Assembly (NCBI GenBank): GCA_030544235.1
Contig: CM060471.1
Coordinates: 2,816,848 to 2,880,847 of the forward strand
Direction: 5' to 3'
Source: Lepturacanthus savala
Taxonomy: Eukaryota; Chordata; Actinopteri; Scombriformes; Trichiuridae
Length of the DNA: 64,000 nt
Part shown: piece after piece, positions 45,611 to 56,713 of the stretch
How positions within the stretch are numbered: the first letter of the stretch is position 1
Layout: each line of letters starts with the position of its first letter
Made by a program: the position numbers and the translations under genes
Notes under the pieces: model-generated
Database searches by the model: none
Told to the model about the DNA's origin: nothing
What the model saw: only the letters and a program-made list of their open reading frames with translations

Positions 45611-48016
45611 TCAACTGGCATCTCCCACTGACCGTGGGAGATGGTGTGGGTTGGAGTGTTGACCTGCAGTTACTCGTGCAGTTCTACGTACACCCTCTGG
45701 GGAGTGTGTAACTGTACTGGCTGAGGGAATGACCAACGGCTCGTTACTCCCTTGTTCCAAGGGGAGACTACTTGCTGGATTGCCAGATGGGGACAGTGGG
45801 GACACCACTAGAGGCATCCCAGACTGAGGTAGCATACTGGGACGAGCAATAGCCAACGGTGGCACAGCAGAAGCCTCTGCCGGTTCTGAAAGAGAGGAGG
45901 AAAGATCGACACTCGACCCTGTAGCCACCAACCACCCAACGTCTTCAGTATCATCATCCTCCTGAAGGGCCACCACAACAGGGGTCGGAAGTGGAGGACC
46001 ACACCCAGGGTCTGAACCAAAATGAAGTTTCAGCATTGTGCGGTGCACATGCTTAAGTTTGTTCAGGGCATTAATGGGGGCAATGGTGTACACCACTCCC
46101 CCAGGTTTCGGGACCTTAAGCACCTTGTGCAACACTGGATGCCAGAGGTCTTGAATTTTGTTGCGACCACGGAAACTATGGTCCCGGACATAAACTAACT
46201 GGCCCTCCTGCAGCGGCGAATCCCGCACACGTTGGGTGTGAAGCTGCTGACGGTGTTCTGCTGCCTTAGCCAGCCGGTCCCTGGCCCCCCTAAAGGCTAG
46301 ATCGAGTCGCCGTTTGTGTTCTACTATCCAGTCGGTTACAGTACCCGACACAGGGTGGGCTACCCTACCCAACAAGAAGTCCACTGGGAGTTTGGGGTCT
46401 TGGCCAAACATAAGAAAGTACGGAGACTCCCCAGTGGATTGGTGGGGGGTAGTATTATAGCAGAACACCAATTGAGGGAGGCCAGTAATCCAATCACGTT
46501 TCTGCGATGCAGGCAAAGTCCGCAACAAATTGTGCAGCGTTCGGTTGAACCTCTCACACTGGCCATTACCAGCCGGATGGTAAGGTGTGGTTCGAGACTT
46601 TGTGACCGCATACATCTGACAAAGCTGATGAATTAAGGCACTTTCAAAGTTTCGGCCCTGGTCTGAATGGACACGACTGGGGACCCCCAGCTTGTAGAAC
46701 CATTCATTGACCAGGACTTGGGCTACAGTAACAGCGCGTTGATCCCGGGTAGGGATAGCTAGGGTGTACTTGCTGAAGACGTCCGTCATCACCAAGACAT
46801 TTTCAATACCACCACGGGTAGGCTCCAAGACTGTGAAATCTAGGGCCAGGATTTCATTAGGACGAGAAGCCAGCAGGTGCCCCATGAAACTATGAGCCAC
46901 CGGCTGGGTGTCCTTACTAACCTGACAGCGCTCGCACTCCTGACACCACCGCTTAATGTCAGCGAACATACCCGGCCAGTAGCATCGCTGCTGCACCAAC
47001 CGGCCAGTCCTCTCAACCCCTTGATGGCCATGATTCTGGTGGAGCTGGGTCATTACCACCGAATGCAAAGGGGAGGGTAGAACTAACTGGAGGACCTCCT
47101 CCCCCCCATCAGGACGGCGGATACGGCGGTGTAGCACACCATCCTTAAGCAATAAACGGTCCCATTGGCGCAGCAACACCAGAGCTCTGGGTGGAAGTAG
47201 GCCCCGTTCAGATGCACCTGGACGCCTCTTCCTCTCGCAGAAGGCCAATATCGGCTGAATGACAGGATCGGCCCTCTGTAGTACCTGTAAGTTGGAAGAG
47301 GAGTGGTTGGGGAGAATAGAAATTGAAGCTTGCACTGCAAGCAAAGGATCTTGGCCCACCCCCGTTGCCTGTAGTGATGTCGGAAGGGGTGTCCCCCGTG
47401 TTCCCTCGGGGCAGATGCCCGGATCTACATACTGCCGTGATAGTGCATCAGCATTTCGGTTTACCCGTCCTGACCTGTATCTCAACTCATAATTAAATGC
47501 AGCCAACTGGGCGGCCCACCTTTGCTCGGTGGCCCCAAGCTTAGCTGTGGAGAGGTGACGGAGAGGATTATTGTCCGTGAACACAATGCACCTCTGACCC
47601 AGAAGATATTCACGGAACTTCTCCGTCATAGCCCACTTGAGCGCAACAAACTCAAGCTTCATAGAGCTGTAATTTGACATGTTGCGCTCAGTGGGCCTCA
47701 ACCCACGGCTTGCATACGCAACTGGCCGAACCTGGTTGCCTTGTTCCTGGGACAGGACAGCGCCTAGGCCAAAGTGACTGGCGTCAATCTCCAAAATGAA
47801 CGGCAAAGAGAAGTCCGCATAAGCGAGCACAGGTGCCTGCACCAGTTTACTTTTCAAACCTTCGAACCCAGCTTCGCACTCTGCAGTCCAGGCCGATGAC
47901 AAGCTGCGACCAGAGGCCTTTCGTGTCTTGGTACCCACCAGCTCCGCTACGACCTTATGCAAAGGAGCAGCCAACTTTGCGAACCCTTCAACAACTTGCG
48001 AACCCCAAAAATGACC
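45611..48016 (-). pseudogene. Gypsy Pol C-terminal part: RNase H and integrase
   Basis: This frame continues Pol after a small deletion. RNase H follows the RT: FILEIDASHFGLGAVLSQE, KLEFVALKWAM, VFTDNNPL and the NADALSR end. The integrase zinc region is HQNHGHQGVERTGRL...CQECERCQVS. The catalytic triad is visible in LALDFTVLE, VHSDQGRNFES and HPAGNGQCERFNRTL (D, D, E). Next comes a GPY/F-like region (LHKVLKVPKPGGVVYTIAP), then about 130 low-complexity residues and the tail AGQHSNPHHLPR. There is no chromodomain. An ATG at 48031 exists, but the real protein would be continuous with the upstream frame. Confidence 0.85.
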
Positions 48017-49754
48017 GAAGCTCTGAAACATGGGTGGGACGTCGCCAGTTAGCCACTACCTCAATCTTCTTGGGGTCAGTGGAGACACCTTTATCTGAAA
48101 TCACGTGGCCAAGGTAGCCTACCTCCCTCTGGAAAAACGCACACTTTTCCAACTTTGCTTTCAATCCCTCCTTTTGTAATCGTTCGAGCACTACTGTGAG
48201 CCGCTGCAGGTGTTGGTCGACCGAAGAGGAAAACACCACGACATCATCCAAATATAGCAATAGTGATTGGCACTGCTGATCACCAAAGAGTCGCTGCATT
48301 AGCCTTTGAAAAGTGCTTGGGGCATTGCAGAGCCCGAAAGGCATCCTGTTCCATTCGAACAAGCCGAACGGAGTACAGAAAGCTGTTTTTGCCTTGTCTG
48401 GCTCTGCAACGGGAACCTGGTTATACCCGCTGGCAAGATCTAAGGTTGAGAACCAGCGGGCACCAGAGAGGGCATCCAGAGTTTCCTCAATACGCGGAAG
48501 TGGAAATGCGTCCTTGCGGGTTTTGCTGTTTAACTGGCGGTAATCTACACACAATCGTGGGCTACCATCTTTTTTCCGAACCAGGACAATAGGGGACGCG
48601 TACGGGCTGCAGCTCTCCCGGATGATATCAGCTTCCAGTAACTGTTGGATGTGTGACTTAACTACATCGTACTCAGACGGTGGTAATCGACGGTAACGCT
48701 GGCGGACTGGGACCTCATCAAGCAAAGGAATCTCATGGCAGATAAGGTCAGTGCACCCGAGGTCTCCCTCATGGGCGGCGAACACAGAGCTATGCTTAGA
48801 TAGAAGGGAACGGACTCGATTCTGTTCCTGGCCACTCAAAGCAGATAGATCAAGAGCCTCGATTTTAGACAGGATGGGATCCACAGGGTCCTGTACCTGG
48901 ACAGAGGTACAGGTTGCCCGAACTTCAACAATGCCTGGAGGCATGGAAGTGATATTAACGTCAACCAAACTGCCCAAGACAGTCCGCGGATACAACAAGA
49001 TGTCATCAGTGCCGACATTAACCACCGGGATGTATGCAGTGCCCTGGGAGAGGGAAACTAGCGCCGGAGAAGCCAACAACCCCCCTGGCAGCCCATTGGG
49101 CAGTGGCTCAAAAAGTGCAGATGGGGCAGAGCCAGAGCTAGAACATGTGACGGCAACAAATTTAAGCGTGCCCCCACTAATGCGATGCGGCCTTCTACCC
49201 CGCAGTCGAACAGTCCGGTCAGTCACCCTGGAATCGGCTACGCTGGCTTGATGGCATTTCTGCAGGGCCTCAACAATGGGACTGGAAACCTGGGCCATGG
49301 AAAGAGATTCAACAGAGAACGCAGTCTTACCACCAAACAGTTCAAGATAACACCTACTGATAACATTCATCCCCAGAACACCAGGGACCTCTGACATGGA
49401 CCCACCAAGCGGGTCACTCACCACCAGCACCCCGCACCCGGGAAGGACCTTGCCACACAAGGTGACGTCCAACTCCAAGTAACCAAGGTATGGGATTGCC
49501 AACCCATTTGCAGCCCGTAGCTGCAACCATTGGCACTGTTGGAGGCGGTCTTGACCCCAGGGTTCAAAATGCTGTTGAAAGAATGACTCAGTGATGGTCG
49601 ATACCATGGAACCTGTATCCAATAAGCATAGTACATCTACACCCCCCATGTTTACCTGTATGTTTGGGCACGATGACAATAAATGCGGCAAGACCCCAAC
49701 TTTTCCCTTTGCCCTCTCTGAGCCCTTAGAAACCCCATCCGAACTGCGACTCAA
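47988..49754 (-). pseudogene. Gypsy Pol N-terminal part: protease and RT
   Basis: The aspartic protease motif CLLDTGSMVST lies near residue 44. A long spacer leads to the RT, with YASPIVLVRKKDGSPRLCVDY, STLDLASGYNQVPV, FGLCNAPSTFQRLM and the catalytic YLDDVVVFSS, then YLGHVISDKGVS. The frame stops at 47988 just after RSFLGFAS, where the following RNase H region resumes out of frame. The start codon at 49754 is TTG; the frame is open upstream and overlaps the end of gag, so Pol is probably made by ribosomal frameshifting (-1 relative to gag) rather than from its own start. Confidence 0.85.
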
Positions 49755-49768
49755 CAGATCGGTGGGTG

Positions 49769-50833
49769 TTAGTTTTCCTGAACCTGGGAGGGAGGTGTTG
49801 GGCCAGAATAAGACACGGAAGAGGTGGAAGCTGTCCGGGGACGCGGGGGGCGCCTCGGGCCATCACAATCACGCGCAAAATGCCCTGGTTGCTGACACCG
49901 CCTGCAGATCAGAGGACCAGTAAAAGGGGGCCTAACAGGGGCCTTAGCCTCCTGAAGGAGGCTGATGCTACGAGCAAGAAGGTCCAACTGCTCTTGCTGG
50001 CGCTTTAGAATCTCCTTCACTTCAACCCAATCAGGGTTTGGCGCTGGCCTATTAGCCACGGGGCGAGAATCACCCTGAACACCATACACTAAACCATACG
50101 CAGAGGGTACCGACTGGCTTCTGGCCCTCATGGCCACGGGCATGCCCTCGCGCTCCCACCTAATCGCCTCCCCTCGAACGTCGAGCAACAAAGCTTGTGG
50201 AGTATTACGAACGAACTGCTTCAGATCCCTGCGCAAAGCTCCATCCCAGACGTATTCTATAAATTGGTCTCTCAGCAAGACATCTGCGTTTGGTACTGCG
50301 TCTGGTGCAACCTGTTTGATCTTCTCCATTAAGCTCATCAAACCCAAAGAAAACTCCAGGAGGCTCTCACCCTCCTGTTGTTTTCGTGAAAAGAAAGCCT
50401 CCTGTAGTGACACATGGGACTGTGAGCAGCCATAAAGCTCCCGCAGAACGGCCAAAATCTTTATTGGGTCTTTCCTCTCTCCTACCGGCCTATATTTTAT
50501 CTCCGTTCTCGCCTCCCCCTCAAGGTGATCAAACAAAAAGTACGCTTGGTCAGCAGGAGCCAGATGGCGGGCCCTCATGCATGCTTGCACTTCTTCCTCC
50601 CACTCATCAAGCCCCATACCACCCTTTCCTGAAAATGTAGGACACTTTTTATCACGAGGAATGAACACAAATTTTTCAGCTGGTGTCGGCTGAGATGCAG
50701 AGGCTGCCCCTGACCCCCCTGGCTGCTGCAGCCAGCGATTCTTCTCAGCCTGAAGCTGCGCAAGCTGGTCACGCAGTTGCTGCATCTCATCCGCAGGCGC
50801 CATATTGCCAGGTTCCTGTAAACCCTGACTCAT
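49769..50833 (-). CDS. Gypsy Gag polyprotein
   Basis: The ATG at 50833 gives MSQGLQEPGNMAPADEMQQ; the frame is open further upstream but only from a TTG. The protein has an N-terminal coiled-coil-like segment (MQQLRDQLAQLQAEKN), a capsid-type region with YFLFDHLEGEARTEIKYRP, LRELYGCSQSHVSLQEAFF and RKQQEGESLLEFSLGLMSL, and one CCHC zinc knuckle CRRCQQPGHFARDC near the C terminus, for genomic RNA binding. At about 354 residues it is intact. It ends 12 bp upstream of the TTG of pol, in a different frame. Confidence 0.8.
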   Translation of the reverse strand: MSQGLQEPGNMAPADEMQQLRDQLAQLQAEKNRWLQQPGGSGAASASQPTPAEKFVFIPRDKKCPTFSGKGGMGLDEWEEEVQACMRARHLAPADQAYFLFDHLEGEARTEIKYRPVGERKDPIKILAVLRELYGCSQSHVSLQEAFFSRKQQEGESLLEFSLGLMSLMEKIKQVAPDAVPNADVLLRDQFIEYVWDGALRRDLKQFVRNTPQALLLDVRGEAIRWEREGMPVAMRARSQSVPSAYGLVYGVQGDSRPVANRPAPNPDWVEVKEILKRQQEQLDLLARSISLLQEAKAPVRPPFTGPLICRRCQQPGHFARDCDGPRRPPRPRTASTSSVSYSGPTPPSQVQEN

Positions 50834-51045
50834 GTTTGTTACACTTACCAGGAAATTCTTGGCGACCAGCAAATCACTTTAGCTCCACCAACAAGTATCA
50901 CCCACTTGGACTGTTGCTGCTCTGTCCCACTTCCACTGCACCAGATCAGAAACACACATGCAACGACACACCAACTGAATTGGAAAACCAGCGAGAGAAT
51001 TAAACAGACAAAAATAAAAACACAGATATCCACGTCTTGCTATGC

Positions 51046-51065
51046 TATCCTGCCAAACAACGCCA
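51046..51065 (-). promoter_or_regulatory. Gypsy primer-binding site
   Basis: Three bases inside the 5' LTR the minus strand reads TGGCGTTGTTTGGCAGGAT. It begins TGG, as needed to pair with the CCA end of a tRNA. From memory of vertebrate tRNA-Ser(AGA), whose complement begins TGGCGTAGTCGGCAGGAT, it fits with two mismatches and one extra base, so tRNA-Ser is the likely primer. Confidence 0.5.
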
Positions 51066-51068
51066 AAA

Positions 51069-52695
51069 TGTGACCAGGTGATATTAACTGGGGGAGAACT
51101 GTAGTCTCCCCCTGGATTGAGCCCGACTACTCCACCCGGGGGAAATACTAGAAATTACCACCCCGGGACCACAAGAGCCCCAACTCGGAATCCCACACAA
51201 CTCCTATGCAAAAAATCAGCAGACGTGGATTCTGATACAACAAATATATTTATTGGAAAATCTACCAAATACAAAATACTAAAATCAATCACTGGATTTT
51301 CCTTCCCCCACACACACACACTGTCACCCACACAGGCCCACACGAGAAGTCATACAAAATACGTAACAATGAGTAGGACGCAAGAAAAACGTTCAACCAC
51401 AGGGCAGGTGCGCCCGGAGGGAGATGGTCGGCCCCTGTGAAAGCCTTGATTAGATAAGTACCTATATACACATGCTCAAATACACACACTAAATGAGGAT
51501 GGGCTAAGGCACTCACTATCAGGAACCACCCAGGTGACACAGCACTGCACTACACGGCACCCCATGCAATCGGGCCAATACAATGGGCAACGATCTCCCT
51601 CGGGACTGCCTGCACCTGTTAAACAAAAAAAACACAGAGACTGCACCCACAAAAAGTTAATGAGCACCACACCAAACAATATACAATATAAGGCCAGATG
51701 TAATGAATTTAACAGTATAAGCCTCAGAACATGGCCAACACAAAGGAAATAAAACACATCAGGACGTCAAACGAAAGAACAATGGAACAATATTAAAGAA
51801 GGAAAATCACAACATAATTAGTCGCGCCCTTACCACGACATACATACATCAATTATACAGATTCCAGACACATACACCCCAATAAACACAGTTAACAAAT
51901 ATAGACACATACACACGCACATACACGCACACGATTGACAATGGACCAGCGGGACGAAGAATCACACAGTCGCAGCTTGCCCACCGGGCAGCGCGGCGAC
52001 GGAAACGTTCAAGAGGGGACAGAGCAGCAACACCCACAAAGACACTTGGGGGTCCCCGGCTACACAAGCGTGCCTACAACACAGAGTATAGATTAAAACA
52101 CGGGCCATAAAGTAGACTGGCAAAGGATTAAAATATGGTACTCACGTTCAGAGGCGGCGAGAAGAGCGCAATACAGACCAGCAAGCAGGAGGAAACTCAA
52201 ATGCAAACTAGAGAAACAAACATCGGTTTTAACCAAATCAATGTACAAGCTCCGGGCGAGCATGTTAGCCGTGCGAAGGTTGCCTACCTGAGCCAGGAAA
52301 AGTGCCCAACTCCGCAGTAAGGAGCGCGGTTGAGACGCGATAAGTGTAGGCGAGCAGCAGCCAGACGCGCTCATGAACGTGCACGAAACCGGACGGAGCT
52401 AGGGACACAACACTGCATAAGTCTGCCCAATATGAATAAAGTGTTAAGCCACCAAAGTAAAAGAGCACCTACCGCAGCGATTTGCCACAAAGCCGCGAGG
52501 GATGGAGGAGAAGAAACCCAACAGCCGCCGGCTATGCTTCTCAGCCCGTCAATACCGGCCTCCCAGTCCGACTTAAAAAGCCACGTAATCAGCTGAGCAA
52601 TCAGCTGGCTACGACGCAAATAATGCAAATGACGCCGGTAGTGACGTCATGATGCCGGTCACGTGGGTAAGGCAAAGAATGCCAATACCCACCTT

Positions 52696-52701
<6 letters not shown>
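51069..52701 (-). repeat. Gypsy 5' LTR
   Basis: 1633 bp from TGTGACCAGG to CTTACTACA. It is identical to the 3' LTR by eye except for about three substitutions (in the C-run near 51310, near 52493 and near 52559) and a 9-bp deletion near 51713. It holds the same U3 signals (TGACGTCA at 52642-52649, CACGTG at 52660-52665). Confidence 0.9.

Positions 52702-52768
<67 letters not shown>
52702..52768. repeat. (AT)n(GT)n tract, right part of gypsy target
   Basis: AT units to about 52736, then GT units to 52768. It continues the microsatellite at 43816-43898. Confidence 0.9.
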
Positions 52769-52771
<3 letters not shown>

Positions 52772-52981
52772 AACTTACAGAAATATACTCTAAACTTCTT
52801 CTTAGTTCTATAAATAAAATTGAATTATGTTTTTAACGTGAGGTCTGAATCAATGACTACTCATACCTTTTTTTTCTCGTTGACAGTGGCAAAAGTAAGC
52901 TTATTCCTCTGAACTTCAAGAACCATGACCTCAGTCATGGGTGACCTGTAAAATATGTTCTGCCATCCATTACAGGGACCC

Positions 52982-54427
52982 ACACTGCAAAAAATAATCT
53001 GTTGACTTAATTAAAAAAAAATAATCAAAGTTGTTGCCTCAAGAAAAGTATTTTCTGATTTAGATAAATTATATTACAGTAACTTGTTTATTCTGAGTTT
53101 GTAGTACTCAAATGAATTTATGTAAATTAGATTAGCGTAACTTATTTAGATTACAGTAACTCAAATCAATGGATTTCTTTGTTTGTACATTCAACTAAAT
53201 ATTCATGAATTGTGTTTTACTCATCCATCATATTCAGGTAGGGCGACATGGTGGCGCAGGGGTTAGTGCTGTTGCCTCACAGCAAGAAGGTCCCAGGTTC
53301 AAGGGTCAACACCTTTCTGTATGGAGTTTGCATGTTCTCCCTGTGTCTGCGTGGGTTTTCTCCAGGTTCTCCAGCTTCATCCCACAGTCCAAAAACATGC
53401 TGAGGTTAATTGACAACTCTAAATTATCCGTAGGTGTGTGAGTGAATGGTGTGTGTGCCCCACGTTTGGCTGGTGACCATCTGGGGTGTATCCCTGCCTC
53501 TCACTGTAATGTACTGGGATTGGCTCCAGCAGACCATGTGACCCCAATGAGGAATAAGTAGGTATAAAAAATGACTGACATATTCAGGTAAGTTTAACTT
53601 TAATTTTCTTGACCTAATAAAATTCAACAAGAGAGACATTAAAAGACACATGCTAATTTAATCAACAACAGCAAAAATTATCTAATGGTAATGAGTTCCA
53701 AAACCACAATGAATGATGAACCCTCACTGGATTTACTTTGCAATTACAATTTATTTTAAATGCTCAATAATGCATTTATGGCTTTAGAAACATGTTCCAC
53801 TTTTGTGGAAACAAAAAATAACACAGTATATAGCCGCGTATCTGAATTAGCCTGTGAATTAGCTAGGACTAGCAAATCATAAAGAAAACATCAGTGAAAT
53901 GAACGAGTTTGGCAATATACAGTATAATGCAGCACTCCTACGGCTGAATAAATTATTATTATTAATAATAATAATAATACATTTTATTTATTATATTTGG
54001 TTTATTATTGTATTTTATGCCACAAATAAACTGTAAAAGCAGAACTTATCTTTTGGCAGTAAAATATACTAACGTTATAACAAAACAACTCGACGGTTGA
54101 CAAAAAATAAAATATCTACTTACCAAATAGGTGAAAATTATTCAGTTGTAGACAGAGCTCTGGTTTTCAGAGGACTCGCCTGAACTTGTTAGTTGAAAAG
54201 ACGGCGCAAAATCAGTCAGGTCTGCTCATGTCTGAGAGAATGCACAAAGGACCATGGGACATTAAATTATTGTTTCTAATTTAACTGGAGTACATTAAGT
54301 TAAACATGTTCTGCAACACCAAATTACTAGTTACTTATTTAATGTTAGTGTTCATAACAGGTTGATGATTTCTGAGTTTGGGTCACTAATCATTTCTAAT
54401 TAATTTCAATGTTAGTTTTTACAGTGT
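52982..54427. mobile_element. CACTG-ended non-autonomous DNA element
   Basis: The left end ACACTGCAAAAAATAATC and the inverted right end ACACTGTAAAAACTAACA form a short terminal inverted repeat. The interior is AT-rich with ATTAGATTAGCGTAACTTA-type sequence and no protein. A SINE with its own target duplication sits inside. The CACTG start suggests EnSpm/CACTA, but no 3-bp duplication is clear. Confidence 0.45.
53241..53578 (+). mobile_element. SINE copy 10, complete with 12-bp duplication
   Basis: The best-preserved copy. It is flanked by CATATTCAGGTA on both sides (53229-53240 and 53579-53590). The head contains a pol III box A match TGGCGCAGGGG (consensus TRGYNNARNGG) and a box B-like GGTTCAAGG region about 35 bp later. 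The tail is AGTAGGTATAAAAAATGACTGA. This defines the family as a tRNA-headed SINE of about 340 bp moved by LINE machinery. Confidence 0.85.
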
Positions 54428-54982
54428 ATATGTGTGTGGGTGGTTGCATTTTATATGCATTTTCCATTTTTACATGTATTTTATTTTGCTCTTTTAGTTT
54501 TTATCTAATGCTCTAATTTCATCCTTTTCTTCCCAATTTTTCTCACTTTCTATTTTGTGTCAGTCTCGCTCATAGCACTGATAAAATGTAGTATCTTGCA
54601 CTAATTGTTCAGATTGCATAGGCTATCGAAAATAATCAATAACTATTAATTAATTAAAATAGAGTTTAAATATCAAGTTCTAGCATCGCAGCACCCCTTC
54701 TCAGATGAGAGGACAAGATAGACAATTCTCTGATTCAGTCTCATGATTTAACCTAAACTATTTATTTGAAGATCTCATTAACAATCAACTTAATAATATA
54801 AACCATGATCATCTTATTAATAGCTATTAAGGGTTGAAGGATTCAGAGTTTTAAGAAGATGTTGGCATAATTTATTATTGTACAACATTAAAGAGGCAGC
54901 ATATGTCACTCAAAAGCATTATAAAAGTAAAAATACACAAAAAACAATCTAAATTAAATGGTTATATATACATGTGAATGTG
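54428..54982. other. AT-rich spacer
   Basis: No gene, RNA or recognised repeat was seen. Confidence 0.5.
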
Positions 54983-56598
54983 AGTGGTAGACTTGTCTTG
55001 GAGACCAGTGGGTCTGGAGACCATTTTTTTTGTGGTCTTGGTCTTGTCACGGGATCGACAGTCTTTGGTCTTGGGCTTGTCTTGGGTCTCTGGGTCTCGC
55101 AATATCTCGGACTGGCAGAGTGATTTTGGAGGAATTCTGTATGTTTTTTCTCCCTTGGATATCATTATTGGTATGGTAGTTCATTGCATCAGGGATGGCT
55201 ATGGTGGTGAAATGAAGAGGTAAGTTTGTGTTCATCTAACCCAGTATCACTTCTGAAAGAGGGAGGTTCCGTCATCCACTGAAATACAACAACAGTCCCC
55301 CACACCTGGTAAGAAAATGTCCATAAAAGTCCACAAAAACTTTGCAATAGTCCTCCATTCCTTGTTTGTTTGGTTTTGCTGTGATTTTATCTACCATGAT
55401 TGAGCCCCTGAAATGCTGCCAGGTCAAGGAAAATTGCCAATCATCAAATTCATTCAAATTCACCAACTGATTATAAGGGTGCAGGAAGCATTTGAAATTT
55501 GAGGCAATATAATATAAAGAATGATCTGGGCAGAAGGTTTTGAACAGAATAGATATCATTTCCTGTATTCTGGAGCCTTTTAATAGGTGTTTTGACACTT
55601 TGATCTGACTATACTGTGAGAAAAATGATGAGTATATTTCTAATTCCATCCATCCATGTTAAAAAGTCACAGCTGTGGCGTATACAATGATGTTCACAAA
55701 CTTCAATAATGGCTGCTCCCAGGTTATAACATAACATAATGTGTGTCAAAAACAAGTAAGTCTGAAAAAGTAAATAAATAAATAAATGCTGTTAGTAATG
55801 TGTTTATTTAATGCTGTTATTCCCATCACTGGTAACCATTAATAAACTGTTAGCTGTAATTTACATACCAAAGTATACCGTAATATATACTGTCGTTCAA
55901 ATTATATTGCAATATAAATTAGGCCATATCACCCACCACTAATTTTGTGTACATAGGTCAGCGAAAAGCTATCATGTGGTGTAACCCTAAAACCTCATTA
56001 CCAGATAGTTTAACTCTCTTAAAAGGGTTTTTTAAAAAATAAAAACACATGCTATCAACAAGTTTTATATTCTAGGTGGATTATTTATTTAAAATATATC
56101 ATTCTCTTAAAACTGCATTTTAAAAAGTTTCTCATCTTGTCAAACATTGGTCACTGACCCACACTCCCTTCAACCTATTTATTGCATATTTCAGTTCTTT
56201 ATTGCTATTACTGGTGTATTAGAGACAGTTCTTCTTTAACAGCATTCAGGAGTCAATCCTCTAATAATGTAGAAATATCATAGTGGTCAAGTTATTACCA
56301 CATATTTGATCTCAGTCAGTTAATGAAAACATTTATAGTGAATTCACACACAGACATGAACTGTCTCTGTATTGTTGTGTCTAGTTGACATATTACGTCT
56401 AATATTTATCCTAAGAAGCTACAACTCAGGTGAAATAGGAAAATATGATGTAACTATTGTCTTTTTCATCTTATTTTGGTCTCAGCCTTGTTCTTGAGCT
56501 CAACTGGTTTTACTCTTGATGTGGTCTTGTCTTGGTCTTAGTCTTGTCTTGGTAGTGTCTTGGGCTCGGTTTAGCCGGTCTCGACTACAAGTCTAGTG
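54983..56598 (-). mobile_element. CACTA-like element, copy 2 (long)
   Basis: The right end, inverted, is CACTAGACTTGTAGTCGAGA, and the left end has GGTAGACTTGTCTTGGAGAC. Subterminal GGTCTTGGTCTTG/TCTTGTCTTGG units are dense at both ends. Blocks such as GGAGTCAATCCTCTAATA and TTTGATCTCAGTCAGTTAAT match copy 1 at 3459-4144 inverted. The central part (55250-56250) is absent from copy 1. No transposase was recognised. Confidence 0.55.
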
Positions 56599-56713
56599 TG
56601 TGTTTGTGTGTGTTTGGGAAGGTGTGAAAGGACTACAAAGATGGCTGCCATGGTGGCTGTTGTTTGTTCTCAAGCCATGTGACTCCTTGTCTATAGAAGA
56701 CAAAGACAAAATG

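Larger units (their letters stand above)
43899..52701 (-). mobile_element. Complete Ty3/gypsy LTR retrotransposon
   Basis: The order on the minus strand is: 5' LTR (51069-52701), primer-binding site, gag (to 50833), pol (49754 to 45611, broken once), hairpin, polypurine tract, 3' LTR (43899-45540). The Pol domain order protease-RT-RNase H-integrase is the Ty3/gypsy order. There is no envelope frame and no chromodomain. The LTRs differ by about three substitutions and one 9-bp indel, so insertion is recent. TATA flanks both sides, but inside an AT repeat the duplication is not informative. Confidence 0.9.

Noticed and set aside
45611..50872. Endogenous retrovirus
   Set aside because: The order is Ty3/gypsy pol, there is no envelope frame between pol and the 3' LTR, and Gag has a single CCHC knuckle without matrix features.
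53241..53320. Possible tRNA gene (box A and box B)
   Set aside because: The sequence recurs in at least ten places with a SINE body and target duplications, and no cloverleaf closes.
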